DNA from: Chloroflexota bacterium
Lineage (GTDB): Bacteria > Chloroflexota > Dehalococcoidia > Lucifugimonadales > Lucifugimonadaceae
DNA: 64,000 bases
Assembly: GCA_027618835.1 (NCBI GenBank)
Contig: JAQCHZ010000012.1
Location: forward strand, 16,227 to 80,226
Direction: 5' to 3'
In this document: positions 8,802-18,049 of the stretch, piece after piece
Numbering within the stretch: the stretch's first letter is position 1
Layout: each line of letters begins with the position of its first letter
Program-made: the position numbers and the translations under genes
Notes under the pieces: model-generated
Databases searched by the model: none
What the model was told of the DNA's origin: nothing
Seen by the model: the letters and a program-made list of their open reading frames with translations, nothing else

Positions 8802-9688
8802 TAAATCACCTCGCCAATCACTACGAACGTTCCGAATACAACGGCGATGACCCCGTTCATAGTGAAGAAGGCCATGTTCAATTTCGATAAATCGCCGGAA
8901 GAAACAAGCGACTGTTCGTATGCAAGAAGCACTGCCACGGCTAGAACTCCGATTGAATAAAGCGCACTCGCTTCAAGTATTACGCCAGCAATAGCGAGCA
9001 GAATCACCGCTGATGCATGAAGTAGACGTGAAATTATGAGAGCGGCCGGTATTCCAAACCTAGAAGGAATCGAATGAAGTCCCTGCTCGCGATCTACCTT
9101 GAAGTCGGCAGTGGCATAAAGAACATCAAAACCAGCCACCCACCCCATCGATCCTATGCCGATCACGACGAACCCCAGCGGCAACGTCCCTGTCAGAGCC
9201 AAAGACACCGCTGGAGGAACGATCAAGTAGACAGCCCCCATTCCGAAGTGAGCTAACCAAGTGAACCGTTTTAGATAGGGGTAGCCAATCATCACCGCCA
9301 GCGGAATCGGAGCAAGCGCCCAAGTAACTGGATCAAGCTGCGACGTTGCTACGACGAAAATCAGTCCGGCAAAGGTCATGTAGCCGATCATCGCTCGTCG
9401 GCTGATCGTTCCAGCCGGAATTGCCCGGGTTGCCGTTCGAGGATTTCGAGAGTCAATTTCTGCATCGATCAATCGATTAGCCGCCATACCAAACGTACGC
9501 ATCCCGACCATCGCCACGAGAACCCACATAAGGCCGGCCCACTCCGGCGTTCCGTTTGCGGACAAAAATGCAGCAAGAACAGCGAATGGAAGCGCAAACA
9601 CCGAGTGTTCGAACTTGATTGATTCTAAAAACAACGATAAACGGTGCCAGCCGGGAATTCCTGATCGAGTCGTGGATTCAGTCATCAA
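8801..9688 (-). CDS. mqnP: UbiA-family prenyltransferase of menaquinone pathway
   Basis: 295-residue integral membrane prenyltransferase. The first aspartate-rich motif is in NRLIDAEIDSRNPRTATR and the second in DFKVDREQGLHSIPSRFG; both are needed for Mg-diphosphate binding. Eight or nine hydrophobic segments are visible. It should attach the polyprenyl tail to 1,4-dihydroxy-6-naphthoate at the membrane. UbiA relatives also act on 4-hydroxybenzoate, but the surrounding mqn genes point to MqnP. The start overlaps the stop of the upstream TetR-family gene by four bases (ATGA). Confidence 0.93.
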   Translation of the reverse strand: MMTESTTRSGIPGWHRLSLFLESIKFEHSVFALPFAVLAAFLSANGTPEWAGLMWVLVAMVGMRTFGMAANRLIDAEIDSRNPRTATRAIPAGTISRRAMIGYMTFAGLIFVVATSQLDPVTWALAPIPLAVMIGYPYLKRFTWLAHFGMGAVYLIVPPAVSLALTGTLPLGFVVIGIGSMGWVAGFDVLYATADFKVDREQGLHSIPSRFGIPAALIISRLLHASAVILLAIAGVILEASALYSIGVLAVAVLLAYEQSLVSSGDLSKLNMAFFTMNGVIAVVFGTFVVIGEVI

Positions 9689-10338
9689 ACTGCATCCTTA
9701 GATTTGATCGATGGGTTACTCACCTGAACTGAGGCCAGCAATAGTCGTCTCAAATCGGAAGCAGTTTCTTTTGGAGTTGGACCATCCGAGAACAGCCAGT
9801 GAACCACTGTTTCATTGACGGCGCCTAGCCAGACACGTGCTGCCAAATCGGTGTTGATATCCGAGATTTGCCCATCTGATTTCGCTTCGTCGAGATTTTG
9901 ACTAATCACGTTTGCGAATCGATCGAATATTTCCGATCGCTTACACTCAAACGCGTTGCCCATGCTGTAGCCCTGAGTAATCAATAATCTGGCGAGTCGC
10001 CTTTGCGCCGACAGTGCAGATAACACTGCATCCAGAGCAGCTTCAGCTGATTCAAGCGGTGAATTGGCTCTGTCGGCCGCTTTTTCAGCCCGTTTGACCA
10101 GTTTGTTCGCCAAACGATCCATCACAGCGAAGAAAAGGTCTTCTTTGCTTGGGAAATGGAAATACAACCCACCTTTAGACATCGAAGTCTTCTTGCCAAT
10201 TTCATCCACGAGTGCTTCGTGATAACCGTTGTCGGCAAAGACTGCTTCAGCAGCTTCTAGAATGCGTTCTCGAGTTTGGGTTCGTTGCCGGGTTGAAGAG
10301 TCTGACAATGGCTTGAAGTAATCTAAGGGCGCTGACAA
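9685..10338 (-). CDS. TetR/AcrR-family transcriptional regulator, first gene of the menaquinone operon
   Basis: 217 residues. The N-terminal helix-turn-helix domain (about residues 18-70) contains RERILEAAEAVFADNGY and SMSKGGLYFHFPSKEDLF, the classic TetR DNA-binding signature. The C-terminal ligand domain is divergent, so no inducer can be named. The start is TTG at 10338; there is no in-frame ATG upstream. The gene overlaps mqnP by four bases, so the regulator is cotranscribed with the pathway. A palindrome of the type bound by TetR proteins lies immediately upstream, arguing for autorepression and control of the whole operon. Confidence 0.93.
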   Translation of the reverse strand: MSAPLDYFKPLSDSSTRQRTQTRERILEAAEAVFADNGYHEALVDEIGKKTSMSKGGLYFHFPSKEDLFFAVMDRLANKLVKRAEKAADRANSPLESAEAALDAVLSALSAQRRLARLLITQGYSMGNAFECKRSEIFDRFANVISQNLDEAKSDGQISDINTDLAARVWLGAVNETVVHWLFSDGPTPKETASDLRRLLLASVQVSNPSIKSKDAV

Positions 10339-10341
10339 CCG

Positions 10342-10355
10342 ACCGACCAGTCGGT
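10342..10355. promoter_or_regulatory. TetR-type palindromic operator
   Basis: ACCGAC-CA-GTCGGT is a perfect inverted repeat directly upstream of the TTG start of the TetR-family gene. Wider arms AACCGAC/GTCGGTT at 10337-10343 and 10350-10356 give an alternative register. It lies between the predicted promoter and the start codon, so binding would block early transcription or translation. The sequence resembles operators of FadR/AcrR-like TetR proteins. Confidence 0.65.
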
Positions 10356-10367
10356 TTGTGCGTGCTC

Positions 10368-10396
10368 AGTTTACCGCCGATCTGATGCAGCAGCAA
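10368..10396 (-). promoter_or_regulatory. Sigma-70-type promoter of the menaquinone operon
   Basis: On the minus strand, TTGCTG (10396-10391) and TAAACT (10373-10368) are separated by exactly 17 bases. Transcription would start near 10361, only about 23 bases before the TTG start codon and just before the palindrome at 10342-10355. Match to consensus is moderate. Confidence 0.5.
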
Positions 10397-10471
10397 TATC
10401 GCTCGCCGTAGATAACGATGTCGAGGTGGTTGTAAGTCCACTGGGCGAGGGCTAATCTTGCGTGTACAAAG

Positions 10472-11314
10472 ATGACTATAGATTTAATAAACATACCGCC
10501 CGATTTTCGCATCCTCGCTTCAGGCGTTCGCGGTCCAGAAGGACCAGCGATCGACTCAGAAGGACGGCTTCACGTTGTGAGTTCTGACGATGCGGCAATA
10601 TTTCGCCTATCTGCCGATGGTGAATTGACGGAGGTAGCGCACACCGGTGGTCGTCCGAATGGACTCGTATTCAATTCGTCAGGTGAAATGTATGTTGCTG
10701 ACGCAGAGCTGAAAGCCATTCTGAAAATAAGCGAAGGAGGCAAACCTGAAGTATTTGTTGAAGACTACGAAGGAACGAATCTGGGCGGACCAAACGATCT
10801 TTGCTTCCTTCCAAACGGTGATCTGCTGTTCACAGATCCAATCCGTCGTCCCCAGCCCGACCCTGCGATTAGCCCTGTTTACCGGGTTTCTCCTGAAGGC
10901 AAAGTCAGTGCGTTCGCCAATGAATTAGCGTATCCGAACGGCATCGCTATGTCTCCCGACGGCAAGCGAGTTTACGTCTCTGAGAGCCGGGCACAGCGCC
11001 TGATTGCCTTCACTATTGATGAAACGGGCCAACTACTCGACCAAACGCTGGTTCGTCGTTTCAGAGAGCCCGCTCAACCTGACGGCATGGCGGTCGACGT
11101 TGACGGCAACATTTTGCAGTCACTCCCTGGCATTAGAGCGATAGCCTACGTTTCGGCAACTGGTGATCTCATCGACCTCTACCACGTTCCCGATTGGGCT
11201 CCGGCGAACTTGGCTTTCGGTGGCAAAGATATGAAAACGGTTTATGTATGTGGTTCGGCGCAAAACTCGGTGTACGAATTCAGGCACCCGGTGGCTGGCG
11301 CACCGCTAATTTAG
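10472..11314 (+). CDS. SMP-30/gluconolactonase-like beta-propeller protein
   Basis: 280-residue protein of the SMP-30/gluconolaconase/LRE family, a six-bladed propeller with a single divalent metal. Family-typical pieces are the N-terminal GPEGPAIDSEGRLHVV, GGRPNGLVF, GGPNDLCFLPNGDLLFTDP (containing the metal-binding Asn and substrate-side residues), AYPNGIAMSPDGKRVYVSES and QPDGMAVDVDGNI. Members hydrolyse sugar lactones or organophosphates. No signal peptide is visible, so it is likely cytoplasmic. It is transcribed divergently from the menaquinone operon. The exact substrate cannot be assigned. Confidence 0.88.
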   Translation: MTIDLINIPPDFRILASGVRGPEGPAIDSEGRLHVVSSDDAAIFRLSADGELTEVAHTGGRPNGLVFNSSGEMYVADAELKAILKISEGGKPEVFVEDYEGTNLGGPNDLCFLPNGDLLFTDPIRRPQPDPAISPVYRVSPEGKVSAFANELAYPNGIAMSPDGKRVYVSESRAQRLIAFTIDETGQLLDQTLVRRFREPAQPDGMAVDVDGNILQSLPGIRAIAYVSATGDLIDLYHVPDWAPANLAFGGKDMKTVYVCGSAQNSVYEFRHPVAGAPLI

Positions 11315-11339
11315 CGACCGTTCTTACTCGTCCAAAGAG

Positions 11340-13154
11340 CTACCTACGTTTGAATTCTCGCTCTATATCGTTGATATTTAGCTGAATCACTGTCGGCCGA
11401 CCATGTGGGCATGTGTTCGGTCTCTGAACTTGCTCAAGTAGTCGAATCAAATCTTTACACTCATCTATCGAAAGAATTTGCCCTGCCCTGACAGATGAGT
11501 GACAAGCGATCGACGCCAGCATTCGATTGCTCCACGTTTCGCCAGAACCGCCATCGCGTAGTTCGTCTAAAACACGCAGGAATACCTGCCCCGCTCCGTC
11601 GCCGCTAGCGCGTGTCGCTAATGCAGCCGGGACGCTTCTCACAATCAGACTATTTGTGCCGAATTCTTCGACACCCCAACCTACCCTCTTCAGGTTTTCC
11701 AAGTGTTCTTGAACAGTCGTCATAGCACCAGGAGCGAGATCGACTGTGGCAGGTTCGAGAAGAGGTTGTGACTCTGAAGAATTTTTATCGAATCTATCTC
11801 GAACTTGCTCGAACATAACTCGTTCGTGAGCTGCGTGTTGGTCGACGAGATAAACGCCGTCTGGACCTTCAGTGAGAATGTACGTTTCGTGAGATTGCCC
11901 AATAACCCGGAGTACGGGCAGAGTTTCCTTGTGCGTGTTAGTTGAAACGGATCCGTCTCCGGACTCGGATTCTGCTCCGGTTGGCGTTTCTGGTAGTCGC
12001 GATTGCTCGCTGATTAGTGATGGATCTGGCCACTGAGAGAATCCAGATGAAGTAGATCGCTCGCTATTACCGGAGCTTCGACCGCCAACGATCGTCGCCG
12101 ACCCCGGTTTTCGCAACAATCCGATAGATCCCGACGCGCGCCCTGCCCCAAGTTCGTGCACAGGTGCGGATGCCGAAAGAACGCCTCTGATTGCTCTTTG
12201 AACGACCGAGTACACCAGATCTTCCCTCAGAAAACGTACTTCGGCCTTTGCCGGATGGACGTTCGCATCGACATCGCCAAGAGGAGTTTGGATTCTTGCT
12301 ACTGCGATCGGGAATCGACGTTCTGGCAAGAAACCGTAGTACGCCTGCTCTATCGCATACGAAAGCCGACGGGATTGAATCAACCGGCCGTTCACTGAGA
12401 TCGTCATATAGGTGCGATTAGATCGACTGAGAGAGGGTGAACTTACCAATCCATCAACCGAGAATGCGGCAGACTCCCCGGGTTCCAGTTCCAGCATCTG
12501 CTCCGCAACCTTGGCACCGTAGACGCCCGACAACGCATCTATGAGTTTCCCTGAACCGATCGTACGTAGTCGTTCTCTGCCGTCGGCGCTCAGACTGAAT
12601 GCCACGTGTGGATATACGAGTGCGAGCGATGCCAACATCGATTGAATACGGCTCAGTTCACGTCCTGCAGAACCAAGGAATTTCAGCCGAGCGGGAACAT
12701 TCGTGAAAAGTCCAGATACTTCGATCCTTGTTCCTTGGGGTGCACCAGCGGATTCGATTGAGTTCGATTTGCCGAAGTCCACTAGATATCGCGCACCGGC
12801 GTCGGATTCCGCGTGCTTCGAGATTGCTTCTACTCGTGCTACCGAAGAGATGGAAGGAAGAGCTTCACCACGGAATCCGAGAGTGCCAATCGAAATCAGA
12901 TCTGAAGATTCGTCGATCTTGGAAGTGGCGAATCGTTGGAACGCAGTCGCCAACTCGTTGGCAGGGATGCCGAGACCGTTGTCGACTACCGTTATTGATT
13001 GGGCACCGCCGCCGACTATGTGAACATCGACTCGAGTAGATTTTGCATCGAGTGAGTTCTCAACCAGCTCTTTCACAACTGAGGCAGGACGTTCGATCAC
13101 TTCACCCGCAGCAATGCGAGAAGCAAGATCGTCACTTAAAACCTGAATTGGCAT
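11340..13154 (-). CDS. mutL: DNA mismatch repair protein MutL
   Basis: 604 residues with ATG at 13154 (MPIQVLSDDLASRIAAGEV). The frame is open to 13238, but the extra 28 residues are outside the family. The GHKL ATPase motifs are intact: LVENSLDA, DNGLGI and GTLGFRGEALPSI. The C-terminal domain carries the DQHAAHERVMFE motif (DQHAX2EX4E) and CPHGRP, which together form the metal-dependent nicking endonuclease found in MutL proteins of bacteria without MutH. MutL couples mismatch recognition by MutS to strand excision. No mutS is present in this window. Confidence 0.96.
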   Translation of the reverse strand: MPIQVLSDDLASRIAAGEVIERPASVVKELVENSLDAKSTRVDVHIVGGGAQSITVVDNGLGIPANELATAFQRFATSKIDESSDLISIGTLGFRGEALPSISSVARVEAISKHAESDAGARYLVDFGKSNSIESAGAPQGTRIEVSGLFTNVPARLKFLGSAGRELSRIQSMLASLALVYPHVAFSLSADGRERLRTIGSGKLIDALSGVYGAKVAEQMLELEPGESAAFSVDGLVSSPSLSRSNRTYMTISVNGRLIQSRRLSYAIEQAYYGFLPERRFPIAVARIQTPLGDVDANVHPAKAEVRFLREDLVYSVVQRAIRGVLSASAPVHELGAGRASGSIGLLRKPGSATIVGGRSSGNSERSTSSGFSQWPDPSLISEQSRLPETPTGAESESGDGSVSTNTHKETLPVLRVIGQSHETYILTEGPDGVYLVDQHAAHERVMFEQVRDRFDKNSSESQPLLEPATVDLAPGAMTTVQEHLENLKRVGWGVEEFGTNSLIVRSVPAALATRASGDGAGQVFLRVLDELRDGGSGETWSNRMLASIACHSSVRAGQILSIDECKDLIRLLEQVQRPNTCPHGRPTVIQLNINDIEREFKRR

Positions 13155-13280
13155 TCGCTGAAAAATACTCGGTTGTACTGGTGGGCCCGACTTGTTCATG
13201 CGCCGAGCGTTTCTTCGAAGGGTAAAGTTTACCGGCACTCTGGAATTTGGCGAGTAATTTTTTCACTCGATTGAGAATAT

Positions 13281-14552
13281 TTACAGTCGGCGAACTTTGT
13301 CGGTAAGAACGGTGTAACCGATTGCGGCTGCTAGCAACCCGCCGCCGGCGAGAACAAAAGCGACTCTGACACTGAGAAACGCTGAGATGAACCCAAGCGG
13401 TATCGCACCAAGCGGTATCAAGCCAAAGTTCATCATGTAAACACCCATTACTCGACCTCGGTGTTCGTCATCTGTCTGCTCCATGATGAGAGACGAGTTG
13501 AGAGCACGCCGGCCTGAATCACCTAATCCGAGTATCACCATGATCCCCAAGGCAACCACGTACGACGTAGTCACACCCGCAAGAAGAATTGCTCCACCCG
13601 ACAGCATGCTTGTTATGAGTAGCACCCAACCGCGGCGGCTGTTTTTCGACAACCCGGCGATCACCAACGATCCGATCAATGCGCCGACACCGATCATGCT
13701 TAGCATCAGACCGAGCGCTTCCACTTCCAGCTTGAATACTTCTTCAATTTGAACCGGGAGAAGCGTTCGGAAAGGCATCGCCAATAACGCAGTGCTCAGC
13801 GCTACCAAGAGAAGGACCAGCACAGTTCGGTTCTTCTTTGTGTAAACCAAGCCCTCTTTGATATCGCCCCACATTCGACGTTTGCCTAACGCCACTGGCG
13901 CCATTCCTGGCACCCAGCTCGTGAGCCCTAGCGCAATAACGGTTAGTCCTGCCATTACGTAGTACGTTGCAGCAGGTCCCGCCAGTCCGTAGATCAAGCC
14001 GCCAATGCCAGGTGCAGCGACTGTCATTAACGACATGCCAGAAGCATTCAGTGCAACTGCGTTCGTGAGGTGATCTTCATCAACGAGCTGGCCGATAATC
14101 GCCTGACGTGCGGGCATAAGAAATGCCCAAATCGTTCCCTGTGCAACTGATGCGGCGGTGAGGTGGTAAACCGTGATCGTTCCGGTAGAAATCGAAATGC
14201 CCACGAATAATATGATTCCAAGCATCCCGAGCTGGCCGAGCTGGATAATCTTCTTTCGAGATACGCGATCAGCGACAGCCCCCCCGTACAACGACAGAAG
14301 GAGAATCGGGGGCGCAAAACCGGCACCAACAACAACAACTGCAATCGGTGATTTAGTTAGTTCCCATGTTAGGTAGCCGCGTGCGAGCATCTGAATGTTC
14401 ACCGCTGCCATTAGTAGCAGCATTCCAAACCAGAGATGCCGGAAGCCAGATTGGCCTAACGAGGAGAATGTCAGCGCCAGAATCCGATCCTGCCCTCCGG
14501 TAGCTTTTAATGCTCTAGGCTGCGTAGTGGATTTAGGATCAGAATCTGACAA
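13281..14552 (-). CDS. MFS transporter, EntS-like exporter
   Basis: 423 residues with about twelve hydrophobic segments. The segment between helices 2 and 3, GGAVADRVSRKK, is the MFS signature loop. The overall pattern (FRHLWFGMLLLMAAVNIQMLARGYLTWELT at the N terminus, split here as a description of helix 1) resembles the EntS-type branch of MFS exporters. Substrate unknown. It is closely related to the next gene (14644-15951) and more distantly to the two other MFS genes of the window. The two lie in tandem on the minus strand, 91 bases apart. Confidence 0.9.
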   Translation of the reverse strand: MSDSDPKSTTQPRALKATGGQDRILALTFSSLGQSGFRHLWFGMLLLMAAVNIQMLARGYLTWELTKSPIAVVVVGAGFAPPILLLSLYGGAVADRVSRKKIIQLGQLGMLGIILFVGISISTGTITVYHLTAASVAQGTIWAFLMPARQAIIGQLVDEDHLTNAVALNASGMSLMTVAAPGIGGLIYGLAGPAATYYVMAGLTVIALGLTSWVPGMAPVALGKRRMWGDIKEGLVYTKKNRTVLVLLLVALSTALLAMPFRTLLPVQIEEVFKLEVEALGLMLSMIGVGALIGSLVIAGLSKNSRRGWVLLITSMLSGGAILLAGVTTSYVVALGIMVILGLGDSGRRALNSSLIMEQTDDEHRGRVMGVYMMNFGLIPLGAIPLGFISAFLSVRVAFVLAGGGLLAAAIGYTVLTDKVRRL

Positions 14553-14643
14553 GTTTGGCGGCTATTCTCGTGCTTGGTTCAGTGGTAGCGACGGTTGGGA
14601 TTGCATAGCCCAGGAACAGATGGACTGTTCAGAGTTATTTAGA

Positions 14644-15951
14644 TCAAAGCGCTTTACGCAGTCGCGGCATAAATACGATCGCCAACAAAGAAAAAACAAG
14701 GAGTGCTACTGCTGTAACGGCAACCGGAGGTCGGGCACCAAACTCTTTCATTGCCCAGCCAAGCGGAAGCATACCTAGTGGCATCAATCCGAACGTCATC
14801 ATCAGGACGCTCATTACCCGAGCTCTGTATTCATCAGTGGTGCTTTCCATCATCAGACTCTGACCCAGCGCCCAGCGCGCTTGCTCAGCCAGCCCCATAC
14901 CAACCATGCCAATAATTCCAGCTGCGTAAACCGGCACACTAACTATCAATCCCAAAGAAGCGCTGGCAACAATTGCACCGATCAGAACAATCCAACCTCT
15001 ACGATGGCCTTTTCGAAGATTTGCGATCGTTATTGTTCCGACCAATCCACCAAGACCAAGTGCAGTTAGAAGAATTCCGACTGCGGAAGCGTCAGATCCA
15101 TAGATGTCTTTGGCGTAGACCTGAACAAGCATTCGGAAAGGCATCGATAACAACGCGACTATCACGCTGTAGATCATCAAGTTCAATATTAGCTTGTTTT
15201 GCCCGATGTACTTCAACCCGTCGATTATGTTCTCCATCACCGACTGCTTTACAGCAGCGACTGGTGGCGGCATCTTGGGAACAAGTGAGGTAAATATCAC
15301 CGCACTCAGCATCACAGCACAGACCATCACATAAACGTTTTCAGGCCCGATTACTTCATAAAGCACTCCAGCCAAAGCTGGAGCAATCAAGGTCATCATG
15401 CTCATTGCCATCGCGTTGAGCGCAAACGCATTTGGCAGTTGGTCTTTGCCTACCAATGATGGAATTGCAGCTTGGCGCGCTGGCATTTGAAGCGCAAACA
15501 TAGCGCCTTGAGCAACTGAAACAGCGAACAGGTGCCCCCAAGCAAGCGAGCCCGTGAACATCAATATCGCCACAATCCCCGCGAGAACGCCATTCACCGC
15601 CTGAGAAACCTGAATCAACATTCGACGTTCGACCCGGTCGCCGAGCACCCCACCGTAGAGCGAGACGACCAGAAGACTGGGAGCAAATCCCATACCAACG
15701 ATTCCTGTAATGAACGCGTCTCCGGTCAGGTTGTATACGAGAATGCCGCGAGCGACCATCTGCATTTGGAAGCCGCCCATCGACAGCACCATACCGAACC
15801 AGATCATTCTGAAATCGCGGTTCGTAATTACAGATTCAAACGTGTGGAAAAATGATCGTCCGACCACCCCGAACCGTGGGGAGCGCCGAACCGGCACTGG
15901 CGGGGTATCGCCATCCTCTGAGCTCGGGTTTATAGGGTCGTGGACTGCCAA
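14644..15951 (-). CDS. MFS transporter, EntS-like exporter
   Basis: 435-residue MFS permease with about twelve membrane segments and the loop motif GGVLGDRVERRM between helices 2 and 3. It shares long stretches of pattern with the downstream MFS protein (13281-14552), such as MQMVARGIL versus IQMLARGYL and QMPARQAAI versus LMPARQAII. The pair is therefore probably a tandem duplication. The N-terminal ~30 residues are polar and cytoplasmic. Nothing in the neighbourhood identifies the exported compound. Confidence 0.9.
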   Translation of the reverse strand: MAVHDPINPSSEDGDTPPVPVRRSPRFGVVGRSFFHTFESVITNRDFRMIWFGMVLSMGGFQMQMVARGILVYNLTGDAFITGIVGMGFAPSLLVVSLYGGVLGDRVERRMLIQVSQAVNGVLAGIVAILMFTGSLAWGHLFAVSVAQGAMFALQMPARQAAIPSLVGKDQLPNAFALNAMAMSMMTLIAPALAGVLYEVIGPENVYVMVCAVMLSAVIFTSLVPKMPPPVAAVKQSVMENIIDGLKYIGQNKLILNLMIYSVIVALLSMPFRMLVQVYAKDIYGSDASAVGILLTALGLGGLVGTITIANLRKGHRRGWIVLIGAIVASASLGLIVSVPVYAAGIIGMVGMGLAEQARWALGQSLMMESTTDEYRARVMSVLMMTFGLMPLGMLPLGWAMKEFGARPPVAVTAVALLVFSLLAIVFMPRLRKAL

Positions 15952-16120
15952 TTAGTTCTCTAAACGAAAGAGGCGCCCTCCGACGGAGCGCTCGCAGAAG
16001 AAGCTTACTCCTGTAATCTCCGATTACCCATGGATTTGAAGGTGTTCTGATCGTTTAAGATCGAGTCTTGTCTTGTACCCTTCGTCCAGCCCAATAATGT
16101 GCTTCGATGAGAAGGTTTAA

Positions 16121-17092
16121 ATGACTGATTCACCTAAATTGACCGAGCCGACCCTCCAAGATATTTACATTGCTCGAACAGTGATCCAAAGTCATGTATC
16201 GCATACCCCAATACGACACTACCCAGTGCTATCGGAACTACTAGACGCCGACGTTTGGGTGAAGCACGAGAACTTCCAATTTCTGGGTGCATTCAAAGTG
16301 CGAGGCGGGATCAATCTAGTTTCCCAATCATCGCAAGAAGAACGTGACCGAGGATTCGTTACAGCGTCGTCAGGGAACCATGGGCAGTCCATCGCATACG
16401 CCGCTCGCGCATTTGGTGCTGCCTGCACTGTCGTATTACCCGAGGATGCGAACCCAGCCAAGTCTGCTTCAATTGCGGCAATGGGAGCGAACGTCGTATT
16501 TCATGGCGACGTGTTCGAGCGCTCGCGAGAACACGCAGAAGAATTAGCCGAGCGAAACGGCTCGCGTTTTGTTCATGCCGCCAATGAACCGGCACTCGTC
16601 GCAGGCGTCGCAACCTATGCAGTTGAGATACACGAAGATCTAAAAGACATCGATGTGATCTTCGCTCCAATTGGAGCCGGGTCGGGTGCTTCTGGAGTCT
16701 GTATCGTCACCGACGCTATCTCACCATCAACTCATGTTGTTGGTGCTCAGGCTGCGAATGCACCCGCCGCGTACCACGCATGGAATACTGGAACTATCGA
16801 AACTTACCCAATGTCGACCGTGGCCGAGGGTTTGGCAACGGAATCGGCTTATTCGTTCCCTATCGGGATACTTCGGAACAGACTTAAAGAATTCGTACTC
16901 GTTGATGACTCGAAAATCAGCGCCGCCATCAAGACATATGTTCACGCTACTCGAACGCTCGTCGAACACGCAGGCGCGGTTTCACTTGCGGCAGCTATCG
17001 AAATGAAAAAACAAATTCAAGGCAAGCGAGTCGTGCTTATCGCTAGCGGTGGGAATATCACTACCGAACAACTCAAATCAGTATTGAGCTAG
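16121..17092 (+). CDS. Threonine/serine dehydratase-like PLP enzyme
   Basis: 323 residues of the fold-type II PLP family. Lys59 in FLGAFKVRGG is the Schiff-base lysine, SSGNHGQ binds the cofactor phosphate region, and a glycine-rich loop GAGSGASGV follows. The protein is catalytic-domain only, without the ACT-like regulatory domain of biosynthetic IlvA, so a catabolic threonine/serine dehydratase or the related 3-hydroxyaspartate dehydratase or serine racemase are all possible. It is a single gene, transcribed divergently from the MFS pair and convergent with the unknown gene at 17097. Confidence 0.88.
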   Translation: MTDSPKLTEPTLQDIYIARTVIQSHVSHTPIRHYPVLSELLDADVWVKHENFQFLGAFKVRGGINLVSQSSQEERDRGFVTASSGNHGQSIAYAARAFGAACTVVLPEDANPAKSASIAAMGANVVFHGDVFERSREHAEELAERNGSRFVHAANEPALVAGVATYAVEIHEDLKDIDVIFAPIGAGSGASGVCIVTDAISPSTHVVGAQAANAPAAYHAWNTGTIETYPMSTVAEGLATESAYSFPIGILRNRLKEFVLVDDSKISAAIKTYVHATRTLVEHAGAVSLAAAIEMKKQIQGKRVVLIASGGNITTEQLKSVLS

Positions 17093-17096
17093 GCAA

Positions 17097-17885
17097 CTAG
17101 TCGCTCCCGAGCGCCTGAATTTCCTGTTCGATCGTGTGAACCCGGGTGTAATCCTCACGGTACATGGCGAAAGCGCGCTCCAAGTAGAGCTGGGCTTTCT
17201 TTGCAGAATTTTCTCCGCCATCAGTTGCTGCCTCGATCAACAAATCGATTCGACGGTTGTCAGGCACATGTTGTGCAATCGAACGAATCTTCGACTCGCT
17301 GTCGCGCGCTCCGACTGAATCTCCTCCACTCGATTCGTACTGGAATCGTCCCATCAACGTAGTCAACTCGGTTAGCAAATCCGGTTCAGACATCATGCTG
17401 TACATCACATCGTTGACGTCAGCGTCGACCGGAGCCGCACTTCCGATTGCCTCGTTGCCTGCAGGCGTCCCGGCGTCGACTTGTCCTGATTCACTCCCAG
17501 CAATCCGGGTTTTTTCGTCGTATTGAGCAGCGTACTCGGCGGAAATACCGGCGACCACTTCCATAAGCGAGGTCACATCAGTCAGATTGGCAGCTCCGCC
17601 AAACAGCAGATCATCGCCGCGCTTTTCGGCTGTCTTGCGCAACCATTCCTCAGACTCAACTGGTTCAGGTGCTGGGGGAAAAGCGAATGACGACATATCA
17701 CCTGAGCCAAGTTGCTCGACCTGCCCGGCTAAGAACGGTGGAACATACTTACGGATATCGACAGACACCGGCAGGATCACTACGTAAGAAGCACCGACAC
17801 TATCCGGATTCAACCCATCTTTGAAATAGATCAAGGCGTGTCCCTTGGGATCAGCAGCGTCGCCTATGTGATATGCGAGTGTCAT
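17097..17885 (-). CDS. Conserved protein of unknown function
   Basis: 262 residues, no family recognised. The start (MTLAYHIGDAADPKGHALIYFKD) looks like a compact beta-rich domain. The middle (about residues 60-175) is acidic and low in complexity, with MEVVAGISAEYAAQYDEKTR and a Gly/Ala/Ser-rich linker. The C-terminal ~60 residues look helical and charged (KKAQLYLERAFAMYREDY), suggestive of a TPR-like or coiled region. There is no signal peptide or membrane segment. The gene is divergent from pyrD and ends 4 bases from the dehydratase gene stop. Typical codon use argues that it is real. Confidence 0.7.
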   Translation of the reverse strand: MTLAYHIGDAADPKGHALIYFKDGLNPDSVGASYVVILPVSVDIRKYVPPFLAGQVEQLGSGDMSSFAFPPAPEPVESEEWLRKTAEKRGDDLLFGGAANLTDVTSLMEVVAGISAEYAAQYDEKTRIAGSESGQVDAGTPAGNEAIGSAAPVDADVNDVMYSMMSEPDLLTELTTLMGRFQYESSGGDSVGARDSESKIRSIAQHVPDNRRIDLLIEAATDGGENSAKKAQLYLERAFAMYREDYTRVHTIEQEIQALGSD

Positions 17886-17958
17886 TTGTTCTGGTCAGAC
17901 CTTTGCCTGTTGTGCCATTTTCAGCCGTAACCGAGTCGAGTTACGCGTTGGGGACGAT

Positions 17959-18000
17959 TAACATCTTACTTATGGTTATTCTGAACGTAACATCTTATTT
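17959..18000. repeat. 13-bp direct repeat upstream of pyrD
   Basis: TAACATCTTACTT (17959-17971) and TAACATCTTATTT (17988-18000) differ at one base and are spaced 29 bases start to start, close to three helical turns. They lie in the divergent promoter region between the unknown gene and pyrD, so a regulator binding on one helix face is a possible explanation. Function not shown. Confidence 0.45.
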
Positions 18001-18049
18001 GAATATTACAACGCTGAAGTTGTGATGATGTGGGAGCGGTAAAACGAGT

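Noticed and set aside
13155..13238. 28-residue N-terminal extension of mutL
   Set aside because: MutL proteins begin at the MPIQVLSDD segment; the extension has no similarity and the downstream ATG fits.
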